Source of the DNA: Pythium myriotylum
Taxonomy: Eukaryota; Oomycota; Peronosporomycetes; Pythiales; Pythiaceae
Assembly: GCA_023091665.1 (NCBI GenBank)
Contig: JALJCQ010000011.1
Span: 372,001-436,000, forward strand
DNA length: 64,000 bases
Direction of reading: 5' to 3'
The translations under genes and the position numbers were made by a program. The notes under the pieces are model-generated. The model was not told the DNA's origin. It searched no databases and was given only the letters and a program-made list of their open reading frames with translations. Below, piece by piece: positions 19,788 to 31,328 of this stretch; position 1 is the stretch's first letter, and each line of letters opens with the position of its first letter.

Positions 19788-20548
19788 TTACCACTGCAAC
19801 TCGAAGCCTTCGTAGTGGAAGAACTTGCCCGAGTCGTCGAAGGAGAGTCGGTCGAGGATCGCCGTCATGTAGGCGATGCTCTGCTCGGGCGTAATGTCGC
19901 CCGTGCCGTTGGACATGTCAGTGGATACGTACCCGGGGTGCAGCATCACGACGCCGACCTTGTCCTTGGCCAAATCTCGGGCGAGGCTCGAGCTGATCAT
20001 GTTGAGGGCGGCCTTGGATGTTCGGTAGCCAACGCACCCACCGCTCTCGTTCAGCTGGATGCTGCCCATGCGGGACGTGATCTGCGCGACCATCGCGTGG
20101 CCGTTCGCTTGCGCTGCGAGCTTGAGGTTGGGGAGCAGCGCGCGTGTCGTTAGGAACGGGCCTACAGCGTTGACCTCAAACTGCTGCATGATGTCGGCTT
20201 TCGTGGACGCATCCACTCCATGAGGAGCTAGAATCCCTGCGTTGTTGATCAGCAAATCGATGGAAACGCCCTCGAGCTCTTGCGCGGCATCGACTATCGA
20301 CTGCTCGTCGGCCGCGTCCAGCGTCACCATCTTCCACGGCGCCAGTGCTTTCAACTGGTCATTCGAAACACAAGGTCTCAGTTAGTCAGCGCTGAGTTGG
20401 TAGATTCGTAAGGCCAACTCACGTTATCAGCTGACGCGAGATTGCGCGCCGTCGCGATGACCTTCCATCCCGCGGCGACGTAGTGCGCAGTGAATTGGAG
20501 ACCGAGCCCACGGCTCGCACCGGTGATCAAGACGGTCTTCGAGGCCAT
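19788..20548 (-). CDS. Short-chain dehydrogenase/reductase (SDR)
   Basis: Two exons (20423-20548 and 19788-20354) joined by a 68-bp GTGAGT...CAG intron give 230 aa. Classical SDR signatures are present: the cofactor motif TGASRGLG in exon 1, NNAG (LLINNAGIL), the catalytic Ser in ITSRMGS and the YxxxK pair (YRTSK), followed by LHPGYVSTDMS. It resembles the sniffer/C-factor type NAD(P)H carbonyl reductases; the substrate cannot be told. No signal peptide, so cytosolic. It is divergent from DRC10 with 138 bp between the start codons, so the promoter is likely shared. Confidence 0.9.
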
Positions 20549-20686
20549 GATTTCCCACTGCGATCTGTGTCAGTGAGGGACGGGCTCCAATACGACGAGG
20601 GACGGACGAATCACGAAACGACGCCGCACTTTTGGACTGTCAGGATCTTCTCGTCGTTTAGCGTCGCAGACCTTCAAGAAGAAGTC

Positions 20687-21881
20687 ATGCAGAAGCTCAC
20701 GAATGTCGAGTCGCAGCGCATGATGGCCGTCATGGGCGACCTGCTCGACCGCCTCAACTACCTCACGTACGTGCCGCTGGAGCCGCAGAACGAGCTGCTC
20801 GCCACACTGCGAGAAAACCGCTGCCTCAATGCCGCTGAACTCATGCGCGAGCACTGGCGATGGGAGCAGCTCTATGTGCAGGCGGTGGAGGCGCTGGACT
20901 CGCGTCAGGAAGACATCGCTGACCAGGTCAAGGCCACGACCAAGAGCCTGTGTCGAGACCTGCGAGAGAACCCGGTCTCGGTCGAGATGCTGTACCACCA
21001 CGGGACGTCATCGCACGACCGCTCAGAAGACATGCAAATGCTCGTGAAGGCTCTGTCTGAGCTGACCGACCTCACGCACACGCAATTGGACAAGACCGTG
21101 GAAGATGCCAAGTCCAAGAAGGAACTCATGAACATCGCGGAGAGCAGGATGAAGCAAGCCGAAGACGAGCGCGTGTCGATCCGCGAGAAGCTGACCGAGC
21201 TACGGAAAACCAAAGACGAAGAGATCGCTCTACTAGACGCCCAGGTGCAGAAGCTGCGCAACGAGCTCCACACGTTGAACCAGACGGTGGCCCACGAGCT
21301 GAGTATGATCGAAGGAGAGCTCAAAGAAGCGCAGGCAAAAGCCCACGAGACCCACACGCAGGAGATGCGGTTGCTGCTCGACAAGGCCTCAGTGCTGCAG
21401 CTCCAGTGCGGCAAGATGTCGCTCGAGCACCAAGAGGAAGAAGACCAGCTGCGCAAGAAGAAGTGCAAGACCGCGACCGAGCTCGCGGGGCTCATCGACA
21501 AGTACGACACGGAGATGGCGTCGCTCGAGGACGCGATCAAAGATGTCGCGGCGAGTTTCGAGCAGGAGAAAGTGCAGTGCGAGGAGCTCAACGAGCATTT
21601 CCAGAAGATCGACGAGGAGCAGGCTCGCATCGACGCCGAGGAGCGCGTGCTGGAGGAGATCCGCGCGAGAGAGCGCGAGAAGCAAATGGTGAGCGCGTGC
21701 AACGCAATCGCCGTGGGGACTGTCGGGAGATCTAACTGCTATTGTGTTTCAGTACATTTTCCACGCCGCGACGCGCATCCAGAAGGTCTACCGCGGCGTG
21801 TTGGCGCGGAGAGAGTACGCCAAGATGGTCGCCAAGACCAAGAAGGGCAAGAAAGGCGCCAAGAAAGGCAAGAAGAAGTAG
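20687..21881 (+). CDS. DRC10: Dynein regulatory complex protein 10 (IQ domain protein)
   Basis: Two exons (20687-21688, 21753-21881) with a 64-bp GTGAGC...TTTCAG intron give 376 aa. It is mostly coiled coil. The family-diagnostic stretch is KKKCKTATELAGLIDKYDTE; the C-terminus carries an IQ motif (RIQKVYRGVLARREY) and a KKGKKGAKKGKKK tail, as in IQCD/DRC10 proteins. It is part of the nexin-dynein regulatory complex of motile flagella, consistent with zoospores. The start is set at the Met preceding QKLTNVESQRMM, which matches the family N-terminus; the frame is open upstream but overlaps the first exon of the divergent SDR gene. Confidence 0.88.
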
Positions 21882-22075
21882 CAGTAATTTGTACCCCCCG
21901 TCCGGCCGCCGACAAGTACCCTACTCTGCGTAATTGTGCCCAAACCTGTAATAATGCATATATGGCAACATCAAATAGGAACGATTCGTGCAAACGACAA
22001 GTTCACAAGTGGACGCGACCTTTGCACGCCGAAAAGAGAGAAGAATCTCGAAGCCACTTGACCGAGCGAGCGAAC

Positions 22076-23032
22076 ATGGCAGGCGGGCGCGAGGCGGCGG
22101 ACGCGATGGCGTCGCGCTTCGAGATCTTGGAGGAAGAGACGCACTTCCCAGTGAAGGAGGAGGCGCCGAGCGCCGTCGCGGCCGCCGACGAGCCGGAGGA
22201 GGTCGAGGCCGAGGAGGAGACGCTCGAGGCCAAGCTCGAGAAGCTCCTGCTCGTGGACGGCGGCAAGAGCGTCAAGAACGCCTCCGAGGCCAAGGAGATC
22301 GGCAACAAGTGAGCGGGAGCGGGATCGTGCGCGAGATGGACGTTGCTTGTGGCTGACGGCTCTGTGGCTCTAGACACTTCAGCGAAGGCCGCTTCCTGGA
22401 CGCCATCGACTGCTACACGACCGCGCTCAAGCTCTGCCCCGCGGAGGAGGAATACGCGTACAATCGCGCCGTGTACTTTAGCAACCGAGCCGCGTGTCTG
22501 GGCAAGATCGGCCGCACAGACGAAGCGATCGAGGACTGCACGCAGGCCATTGAGCTCTCGCCCAACTACGTTAAGGTGGGTCCAAATGAGCGCGTGGATG
22601 CTCTAATGTTGTATCGCACGGCTTGACCATGCCGTTTAACGCTTAGGCACTGCTTCGACGAGCGGAACTGTTCGAGAAGGAGGACAAGATGGACGACGCG
22701 CTGAAGGGTGAGTCCACTAAGGCGGACCTTGACAGTGATGAATGGATGTCGAGAATTCTCTAATCGGTTTTGTACACCCAGACTACGATGCCGTGCTGAA
22801 GATCGACCCGACGATCCGCACCGCCGTGAACGGGCACGCGCGCGTGAAGAAGATCGTGGATGAACGCACGGAGAAGATGAAGGCCGAGATGCTGGACAAG
22901 CTCAAGGGCTTCGGCAACACGATCCTCGGCAAATTTGGCATGAGCACTGACAACTTCAAGGTCGTGCAGGATCCGCAGACGGGCTCGTACAACATCAACT
23001 TCGTCCAGAATCCCAATCAGCAGAGCAGCTAG
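22076..23032 (+). CDS. TTC1: Tetratricopeptide repeat protein 1
   Basis: Four exons (22076-22308, 22374-22575, 22647-22707, 22782-23032) with 65-74 bp introns give 248 aa. After an acidic N-terminus come three TPR units: GNKHFSEGRFLDAIDCYTTA; VYFSNRAACLGKIGRTDEAI; and RRAELFEKEDKMDDAL. The conserved C-terminus contains DKLKGFGNTILGKFGMSTDN and ends YNINFVQNPN, which is diagnostic for TTC1. It is an Hsp90/Hsp70-cochaperone-like adaptor in other eukaryotes. It follows DRC10 in the same direction. Confidence 0.93.
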
Positions 23033-23036
23033 TCCG

Positions 23037-23640
23037 TTATACACCATGAATGATGATGAGGAGAGTGCAAGTGGTGTGTTTTGAGTTCGTGAATCCTAAT
23101 AGGTTGAATGGGGCTGAGCGAAGGGCCTTTAACAGCTCAACCTTGCGGGTCGTGTGGGACCACTGCGGATGCTCGTTGTCTAGCATGGTATGAAGGTCGA
23201 TATGACCATCATGCTGGAGGTGGGATAGGAGACTTTGGTTCGCTAGAGAGTCAGCCGGCTTGTTGTGAGCCCTCCAGCCGTGTATCCACATGCGGACGCC
23301 CAGTTGGTCCGCTAGCTCGCGGGCTTGGAGAAAGAGACCACGCAGACTTCAAGTGCTTCTCCACAAGTGATGATTCTCCTTCCACGACGAACATGCCCAG
23401 GTGGCGTGCATGGGCCTTCTTGCAGACCTGGAAGCTGTCCGATCTCTGCAAGTCGTCGGCCATGGTGCCCTCCTCCTCCACGAATTTCGAACTCCGCGTC
23501 CACCGCGGCCCTCATCATGGAGGCTTCGGCCGCCGGCCGAATGGCGCGCATCAAGTACTGCTCTATCGTTCGTTTTCTGATGACTCTCGAGAAGTGAGGC
23601 CATTTGGGCAGCGTAATCCCATGGATGCAACCGCCGTGTC
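23037..23640 (-). mobile_element. LINE RNase H relic
   Basis: The minus strand reads, across one frameshift, HARHLGMFVVEGESSLVEKH, then ARELADQLGVRMWIHGWRAH and NKPADSLANQ. This is the arrangement of the C-terminal RNase H domain of oomycete LINEs. The usual GDS acidic residue appears as GES. Stops and frame changes show it is dead. It is unrelated in orientation to the copy at 5.2-6.9 kb and lies just upstream of the EEP gene at 23718. Confidence 0.65.
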
Positions 23641-23717
23641 ACATGCGATGTGTAGCTGTTCGTTCGAACCTAAGACGAACCTCCACTCCAACCGCCTGAC
23701 AAAAGATTGCGACGGAC

Positions 23718-25003
23718 ATGGTCACTCTTCGACAGAGGATGACGAAGAAGCAGGACGCGACGGCGCTCAATCCGTTCAAGCAGGCCGACGTCGACGGCGC
23801 AGAGGCCTCCCACTCCGAGTCGCTGCTTCGCCCCCACGAGAAGGCGGCTTCTTTCGCGAAAGGTCGCCGCAGCATCCACCGCTTCGGGCCCGTTCGAGCG
23901 CACCTCGCGACTCTGCTCACCTTCCTCCTCGGCCTCGCGATCGGATTCGTGCTCTACAACCACATTGAGACCGGCATGACGGACATCCGAGACGCCATCT
24001 CGGCGGCCAAGCAGGCCAAGCGCAACGCTGCTGGTCTCCACGCGGATGTCGGCGGAGACGGCACGGTGATTACTCGGGTCGCCGGCGACGCTTTCCAGCT
24101 TCATGTGATGACGTTCAACCTGCGGTACGGCACGGCCAAGGACGGGCCGAATACCCGTCCTTGGCCGTGCCGAATAGCTGGCGATACCGACGCGCGCACG
24201 CTGCGGATATCATCAACCGCTACGTGCCTGTGATCTTCGGCACGCAGGAAGGCATGGAGGAACAGCTCGGAGAGCTCCAGTCGCTCTTGGCTCGTCCGTA
24301 TCATCGCTTTGGCGAGCCGCGTGAGAAGAATGGCGAGCACGTCCAGATCTTCTACGACTCGACGGTCGTTGAGCGCCTTGATGGCGGCACGTTCTGGCTG
24401 TCAGAGACTCCCTACGTTCCAGAAAGCAAGGGCTGGGACGGCGCATGTGTGCGCATTGCGACGTGGTGTCGCTTCCGCTTTTTGGCGACAAAGCAAGAGT
24501 TTTACCACGTCAACACGCACTTGGACAGCCAGGGACCAATCGCGAGATATGAAGGCGCCAAGGTTGTCTGGCACGAGATGGAGAAGATCATCGCCCGCGA
24601 TGCGCTGCCGGAGAAGACGCCGTTCCTGCTCACGGGCGACTTCAACACGTTCCGTCCGTCCAACGTGTTCCAGTACCTGACGCGTGACCCGAGTGGGCCT
24701 CGCCTGCAAGACTCGTGGTCGGCTGCGAGCCACCAGATCGGCAACATCTCGTGCACGTTCCACGAGTTCCTCGGCCCCAAGTACGACACCCTGCCGCACG
24801 ACGACTGGCACGACCCGGCCATGGACCCGCTCAACCGCGTCGGCACCAACCACATCGACTTCATCCTCTCGCGCCCTCCGCTGCCCACGCTCGTGACCGA
24901 GGTGGTCACCGAGGCCTGGAACGGTCGCTACCCATCGGACCACTACCCCGTCGTCGCCACGCTGCTCTTCCCGAGTGCCGTCGATCTGCCGCCGCCAGTG
25001 TGA
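23718..25003 (+). pseudogene. Membrane-anchored EEP-family phosphatase/nuclease gene broken by a 23-bp foldback insertion
   Basis: The N-terminal frame (from 23718) encodes a short cytoplasmic tail, one transmembrane anchor (LLTFLLGLAIGFVLYNHI) and the start of an endonuclease/exonuclease/phosphatase domain (LHVMTFNLRYG). The rest of the domain continues in another frame from 24176 (RRAHAADIINRY, GTQEG, LTGDFNTF, YPSDHYPVV) to the stop at 25003. Removing 24153-24175 (23 bp) restores one frame of 420 codons that is collinear with the intact paralogue at 39410-40646. The inserted bases are an inverted copy of the preceding sequence: arms 24128-24146 and 24154-24172, 19 bp, with a 7-nt loop. As written, translation stops after 171 residues. 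It is a true pseudogene or an assembly/sequencing error. Confidence 0.85.
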
Positions 25004-25171
25004 GAACTCCTCAATGGCTACATACGGAAAAAATATTATCCATGTTGTCGCTTCCGAAAATATACATAAAACCCTGCTAAGTTCGTCTTCCCCTTTCCTC
25101 CTCTCTTCCGCCGCTAAGTTCGCAGTCGATTTTGTCTCTCGTGGTTTTGAACCAGTAGACTCGAGGGGAAA

Positions 25172-27056
25172 ATGGCGCCAGCCCACGACGCGCGCGACGC
25201 GCTGGCGGCGCTCGAGGCGCGCGCCATCCGCGACAAGGAGCGGCTCACGTACAACTCGACGCTCGGCTCCGTCTGCTTCTTCCTCGTGGTCGCGCTCGCG
25301 CTGCTGCTGCCGTCGCCCTGGCGCGTGCTCAACGGCGAGTGGAGCAGCTCGCTGCTCGTGAGTCTGCTCGGGCTCGCAGGTGCGTTTGGGGGGAGCGTCT
25401 GCACGATGGGACGAGGGGAAGGTCTCATGGGATGTGTCTCCGCTTGTGGTCGACAGCGCACGGCGTTCTCGCGCTGTCGGTGGTCGTCGCGTTTCGATGC
25501 GCGCAGGTGCAAGCGGCGGATCTCTGGGAACAGTTCGCTGAGAAGGTACAGAATGGCGTCGCGCGTGTGATCTGGTCGAGTGTTGATGTACTGACGGCTG
25601 GTGGTGGCAGTATCTCGGAGCCTCGCCGAGTCGAAAGGCTGAACCGGACGCGCCAGTCGACCGAATGGCTCAATGTGAGATCTTTCAGCGAGTGGCTTGT
25701 ACTCACATTTGAATTACACTAACGATCTTGCGCGCATTGCAACTGTAGTGAACAGCGTCGTGAATCTCAAGTCTTTGCGTCCAGCTGGCTCCTCGTTGTC
25801 GCCAGCTAATAAGAAGACGGCGTCGGCCACTGATGTGCAGCAGCGTTCGTTCTTCGATCCTCCACCCGTGACCACCGTGGAGGAGGGCAAGGCGTACATG
25901 CGCCGTCTGCAAAAAGCATCGCGTGAAAAGGAGGCCAATGAGGAGTCGTTCCAGTCCTCTGGTGGCTTTGGCGGGTCGGCAGGATACCCAGGTGACAATT
26001 TTGGAATTTACGGTGCCGGTGCGCTGCTGCCTCGGGTGTACCAGGCGTCTGGATTCGATCCATCCCTGCGCGACACGTCCGAGGAGAAAGAGGAGGACGC
26101 CCTCACGACGTCATCCAACCCGCAAGTCGCATGGGCACAGCTCGAGGACGTCGGATTGGCGATGTTTATGCATCTGTATGTGCGCAACATTCGGCGTCTA
26201 CTCGCGTGCCACGTGAAGGATTTCGTCGAAGCCTTTATTCAGAACTCGCTCGAGCTAAACGAATGTGGCGTTATGGCTGACGTGCTGCTCCGTCGTGTGC
26301 CAGCTCAGGCTCTGCTGTGCCCACCCAGCGGGAGCCAACTGCCCCAGCAACAGCTCACAAACGTCTCCCTTGCAGACATGGTCAGCAACTTCAAGAGGCA
26401 CACTGCATTCATGTCCAAGACCCGCAACGTGTATCTCTTCGAGGAGCACGTGACGTTCGACAAGTATCTGAATGTTGGCGAGGCCACAACGTCGGAGTTT
26501 TCCTCGTTGGAGAGACAGGAATACGTACTCGAGCGCCTGATCATGCTATCGAAAGATCGCAACCTCGATCGATTCCGGTGGGATAAGGGTGCTATCACGT
26601 ATAAGGGCAAGCCGTGGACTGAGTCGCTACCGTCGGACATCGACATCCTGATGAACGTGTTCTGCTGCATCATGGACAACATGCTCCCTATCGACGATGC
26701 GAAGGATCGGCCATTCACCAAGACGTTCTTCATGGGCAAGGCACCGCGTCGACCGTTCACACCGCAGATGCGTAGCCGCATTTATTTCGTCAAAACAGTC
26801 CAGCGACCTCCGCACTTCAAGGTGCTCGCCAAGGCTGTTGTGCGCGAGATCGTTCCGGTAAGCGTGGCCACTGTTTTCGCTCGATGAGCAGAGTTCTGGT
26901 TGCTGATCTAGTATGTGTTTGTTTTCGTAGTGCGAAGAAAACTGCTTCCACGCCATCATTGTATACTTGCACGCGCTCAAGAAGCAAAAAGCTGGCCACT
27001 TGGAGAGCATCAATATGCATAGAATCATCGACCAGGTCTTCGACATCACAAAGTGA
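25172..27056 (+). CDS. TMEM209: TMEM209-like nuclear envelope membrane protein
   Basis: Five exons (25172-25379, 25457-25545, 25611-25674, 25749-26857, 26931-27056) with 65-77 bp introns give 531 aa. Two transmembrane segments near the N-terminus (GSVCFFLVVALALLLPSPW; HGVLALSVVVAFRCAQV) are followed by a disordered linker. A large conserved C-terminal region (about residues 210-531) of the cytochrome-B561-N/TMEM209 family follows, with YVLERLIMLSKDRNL, LPSDIDILMNVFCCIMDNML and, in the last exon, CFHAIIVYLHALKKQK. In animals TMEM209 is a nuclear-pore-associated inner-envelope protein; location here is inferred. Confidence 0.85.
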
Positions 27057-27231
27057 TCGCACGCATGTTAAGAATACTACAGTGCACAAAGGAGACAACT
27101 CTCCCCTGGTTACTGAACGTTCACAGTCTTGAGTTTACAATCGCTGTCTAGTTGAATGCCTACGACAGGTCACATAGGAGAAGGCCAGTTTGCTGTGGGA
27201 AACGTAGATCTATTAGCAAATAGGACAGGGC

Positions 27232-30024
27232 TTAGGCTTCGATCGTGGCACGGGATTGTAAGCGGTTCAAGTTCTGAAGATAACTCAGCGTGAACTGGTT
27301 GTCATCACATCTACGAGAAAGAGATCAGTCAGCCTGTCACGCGCAAGCATCAGTGGGAACAGAACGTACATCTTGGCGAGATCATTGAGGTGGCGAGCGA
27401 TACTCTTCTGGAGGGCACGTAGGGTGGTCATGAAGTCACTTGGCTCATCACGCAGTTTGGTACCGTGCGTGTTGAGGATCGCCAAGCTCCATTGCAAATA
27501 GAACTCTAGATGCGGACTCTCATCGATCTTTTTCGCGAGCAACTCCATCAGTCTCTTGAGGTACGTGTCCTTGAGTGACTGAGCTACTAGTGAAATGTTG
27601 GACACGGGTGTGCCTTCAATGCAGCGCTGGATCAGGTCTTCTTCGTTCAGGTGAAGTGACATGAGGAGAGCCTTGGCGTATTCCTGACGCTTGAGCGTAC
27701 GTTTGATACTCTCGGATGTGATATCTTCATCCAGATCGAACGGATCAAACGTCAACGTCTCATCAAGGGCGTAAATGAGCAAGCCTTCCGTTGTCGCCGC
27801 CGCCCACGATCGGCCGGTGGGCGAAAAAATCACAGCCTTGGAGAGTACCTCCATGTTCTTGCGACGACTGCCGGGGTCGACGGCACGCGAAGCACCAACG
27901 AGGTCGTCTCCGGCACCCTTCGCCGTAGCTTCAGTGTGGGACTGCAGCTCGCCCTTGGTCAGCCCTGACGCCGTCATATCGCTGCTGTTGAGATAGTCGA
28001 GTACACCTTCTAGCGAGCGGTTGTGCGAAAGCTGGAACTTCTTCAGCAAGATCTGCTGCGAAGTTTCATAGATGCAAATGTACTTCGAGCGGCCACCGGC
28101 CAGCACGCACGTTCCGTCGGCCGAGTAACATACGCTTGTGAAGTACTTGGAGATCGAGTTGTTCTTGGCCGAGATTTTATCGGTCGATTTACGGCCACCC
28201 GCGATGTCTCGCATGCCATCAATTGAACCCACCTGCTCACCTTCCTTGACGTCCCACATGTTGAGGTACCCGTTCAGTGTCGCCGAGCAGACTTGCTTAC
28301 CGTCCGGACGGAAGGCGACTGCGAGCACATCGGTCGAATGAGCCAAGGGTTCGATGAGCGGTTTGTTCTGGTAGACGTTCCAAAGGCGCACTGTGTGGTC
28401 CCACGAGCCAGACGCGAGCACTGGCTCAGCAGAGACGGACGGAGAGAACGCGAGCGAAGTGACCGGGCCCGTGTGGCCACTCAGGACATCCGTAAGACGA
28501 CCGGTTTGAAGCGACCAAACGTAAATGTTGAATGGATCGAGCGTGCCGGCGCATACGATCTGGCCGCTCAGGTCGAGGGCAAGCGAGATGAACTGCACAG
28601 GCTCCGGTGTCGTCATGACGCGGAAGTTCTTGTATCGGTTCAGATCAAATGCGCGCACTGTTCCATCCAACGACGCGCTCACCACTGCCTGGCCGTTGGG
28701 TGTGAACTTGACACCAGTCACAGGGGCCTGATGCTCCGTGAAGGTGACGTAGCAGAAGCCACTGTTGGTGTCCCAGAGCTTGAGCTTGGCGTCATCGGCG
28801 CCTGTGGCGACGATGCGGCCATCAGGCGAGTAGTCGACTACGTTCAGGTCAAAGTAGTGGCCCTGCTGCTTAAGCACATAGGTCTCCGAGCGCCACTCCC
28901 ACACGAGCAACTGGCCAAGTTTCTTGCTAGCGAACGCGAGCCAGTCACCCGAGCTGTTTATCGCGACCGTCTCGATCTCATTTTGCGTGATACTGAGCGT
29001 GTGAATGTTATTGAACTCTGGCAGGTCGTAGATACCGAACGTGCCGTTGCCGAAGCCGACGACGAGCAAGCCAGACGCGGAGTGGAATGTCGCGCAAAGA
29101 ACTTTGGCGAAGTCCATCTTGAAGATCTGCTTCTTCTTTGTGTACCACTTGATGGCGCGCGCGATTGCCGGTGCCTGTGCCTCATCCTCCATCTCCTCAT
29201 CGTCGTCTTCAGGGAAATGGAAGCCCCACAGGTACGCCGCACCATCGCGACCGACAGTCACAATCTCGCTGTCATCCGCCGTGAAGAAGGCACCGACGAC
29301 GTAGTCACGGTGGCCTGCGAGCGTCACTGGATGGAAGTTGTCATGCGGGTGGACACTCCACACTCGCGCCGAGAGATCCTCGGCGCCCGTGACGAAGAAC
29401 TGCGAGTCGTGCGACCACGAGATGCTCAGCACGTCTGCGTAGTGGCCGCCATACGTACGATGAAGCACAAAGGGCGCAAAGTCGCGGCGCAAACCCGGTG
29501 TGTTCCATAGCTGGACCTTGTTGCCGTGCGAGACGGCGAGGAACTTGTCGTCGGGCGAGAAGACGAGCGCCTTGACGGGCTTCTTGAAGTTGAAGCGGTA
29601 GAGGATGACGCCTTTGCGCAGGTTGATGAGCAGACAGCGGCCGTCCGTGTCCACGGCCACGAGCAGGCGCGAGTCGTGCGAGACGGCGATGCGGTCCACG
29701 TTCTTGCGGCCTTCGAACGCGAACGTCTTGCACGTGTGGCTATCGACACCGCACAAGATCAGAACCAGAGCACAGCCACGGCATATAGAGCCAGATTGGC
29801 TTCACGTACTTGACGAGGTCGAACTGCGTGATGCGGTTGCCCACGGGGCTGAGGATCGAGTTGCCGTCGTGCGTGAACGCGACGTTGCCCTGCGAGTAGA
29901 CGCTGCCGCAGAGGTGGCGGAACTAGACACCGTCGGGAAGCGCGCGATCAGCTCTACGCGGCGGTGGGCGGGAGCGCGGCCGCAGCGGCCTGTGGGGCGC
30001 ACATACCTCGTACGAAAACTTCAT
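27232..30024 (-). CDS. PWP2: Periodic tryptophan protein 2 (U3 snoRNP, UTP-B subunit)
   Basis: Four exons (30007-30024, 29810-29922, 27370-29739, 27232-27310) with 59-84 bp introns give 859 aa. The six-codon first exon MKFSYE matches the family N-terminus (MKF..). About 14 WD40 repeats form tandem propellers, including the diagnostic INSSGDWLAFASKKLGQLLV, EWRSETYVLKQQGH and SLDGTVRAFDLNRYKNFR. The UTP12-type C-terminal domain (KSIARHLNDLAKM) continues across the last intron into ICDDNQFTLSYLQNL. It is required in the nucleolar small-subunit processome for 18S rRNA maturation. It is divergent from POLR3F with 185 bp between starts. Confidence 0.96.
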
Positions 30025-30209
30025 CTCGGCGACTCTCGAACGGCCAATGTTGCTCTGTCGCTTCGAGGACTGATTGGCGAACAACCGATGGTGTTTGTAA
30101 CGGATAGGTGCACTGCTCGAAATGGGTGGAACCTGGAGTCGTTACGAACCGATATTGTGTCCGCTGAAGAGCTCCAGTGGAGTAGGAAGCAAGTGGAGGA
30201 CGACGCAGC

Positions 30210-31233
30210 ATGAGCGCCGCCGCGACGCAGGCGCTGGGCGCGCGCTTCCTGGCGCTGCTGCGCAACTACCCGGAGCCGCTGACGGACGCGGAGGTGCGCG
30301 AGTACTTCCAGAGCGAGGGCAAGGGCGAGTATGAGAAGCTGCCGGCGGTCATCAACGCGCTCATGGGCGAGGTACGGTTCGGAATTGCTGCGCTTTCTCT
30401 CTTCGTGGGCCACGCGCGCTGACGAGAGTGGTTGGGTGCAGGGTCGTATCAAGATCTTCCAGAAGGGAAACGTGCTGTCGTACGGCGTCGTCGGCGCCGA
30501 GGAGGCCGAGCGCGTCAAAGGATTGACGATCGAGCAGCGCCTCGTGCTCCAGGAGATCGAGCGCGCGGGCAACAAAGGAGTGTGGACCCGCGATATCAAG
30601 ACCCATACCAACATCCCGCAGCAGATCGTGACCAAGACGCTCCGCGTGCTCGAGTCGCGACGGCTCGTCAAGTCGGTCAAGTCGATCAGCAGCAAGAACA
30701 AGAAACTCTACATGCTCTATGATCTCGTGCCCTCGACTGAGATCACCGGCGGCCCGTGGTACAATGAGCAGGAGTTTGACCACGTGTTCATCAACACGCT
30801 CAGCACGTTCGTGTATGAGGTGATCAAGGCCAGTGGCATGAGCACGTTGAAGGCCATCACTGACAAGGTCCACGCATCCGGTATCTCCAAGGTCGCTCTC
30901 GGCCCCGACGAGATCCGCTCGATCATCCAGACTCTCATGTACGATGGACGCGTCGAAGAAGTGCGCGCGGTGCGACTCACTCCTGGGGTATGTCTCTTTG
31001 CCATGGCGTTGGTTTACTTTCGATCACCGAGCCTAATTTCTCTATGCAAACAGCAATCCAATCACGAAACCAAGTACAAAATCTCGCAAGAGATCTCCAC
31101 CTTCAACTATCTATCGGAGACTCCGTGTGGCGTGTGCCCTGTGTTCGACCAGTGCCAGGAAGGCAACGTGATCTCGCCGCGATCGTGTCTTTACATCTCC
31201 AAGTGGCTTGACCTGAAGGATCTCGAGTTCTAA
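30210..31233 (+). CDS. POLR3F: RNA polymerase III subunit RPC6 (C34)
   Basis: Three exons (30210-30371, 30442-30987, 31054-31233) with 70- and 66-bp introns give 295 aa. Two N-terminal winged-helix domains are present (GLTIEQRLVLQEIERAGNKG; WTRDIKTHTNIPQQIVTKTL), plus a third wing region, and the diagnostic C-terminal iron-sulfur motif CGVCPVFDQCQEGNVISP..C. The subunit bridges Pol III to TFIIIB at promoters. The C-terminus ends close to the convergent WDR5 gene (95 bp between stops). Confidence 0.95.
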
Positions 31234-31328
31234 TAGCCGTCCGATGCAACCTGACTAGCTGTACTTCAACTCATATTATACACATAGAAAACATCAAACA
31301 AGATTCTCCGCGGAATCGGGCGATCTCA

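Noticed and set aside
28293..29510. 405-codon plus-strand frame opposite PWP2
   Set aside because: Antisense shadow with biased composition; PWP2 is unambiguous.
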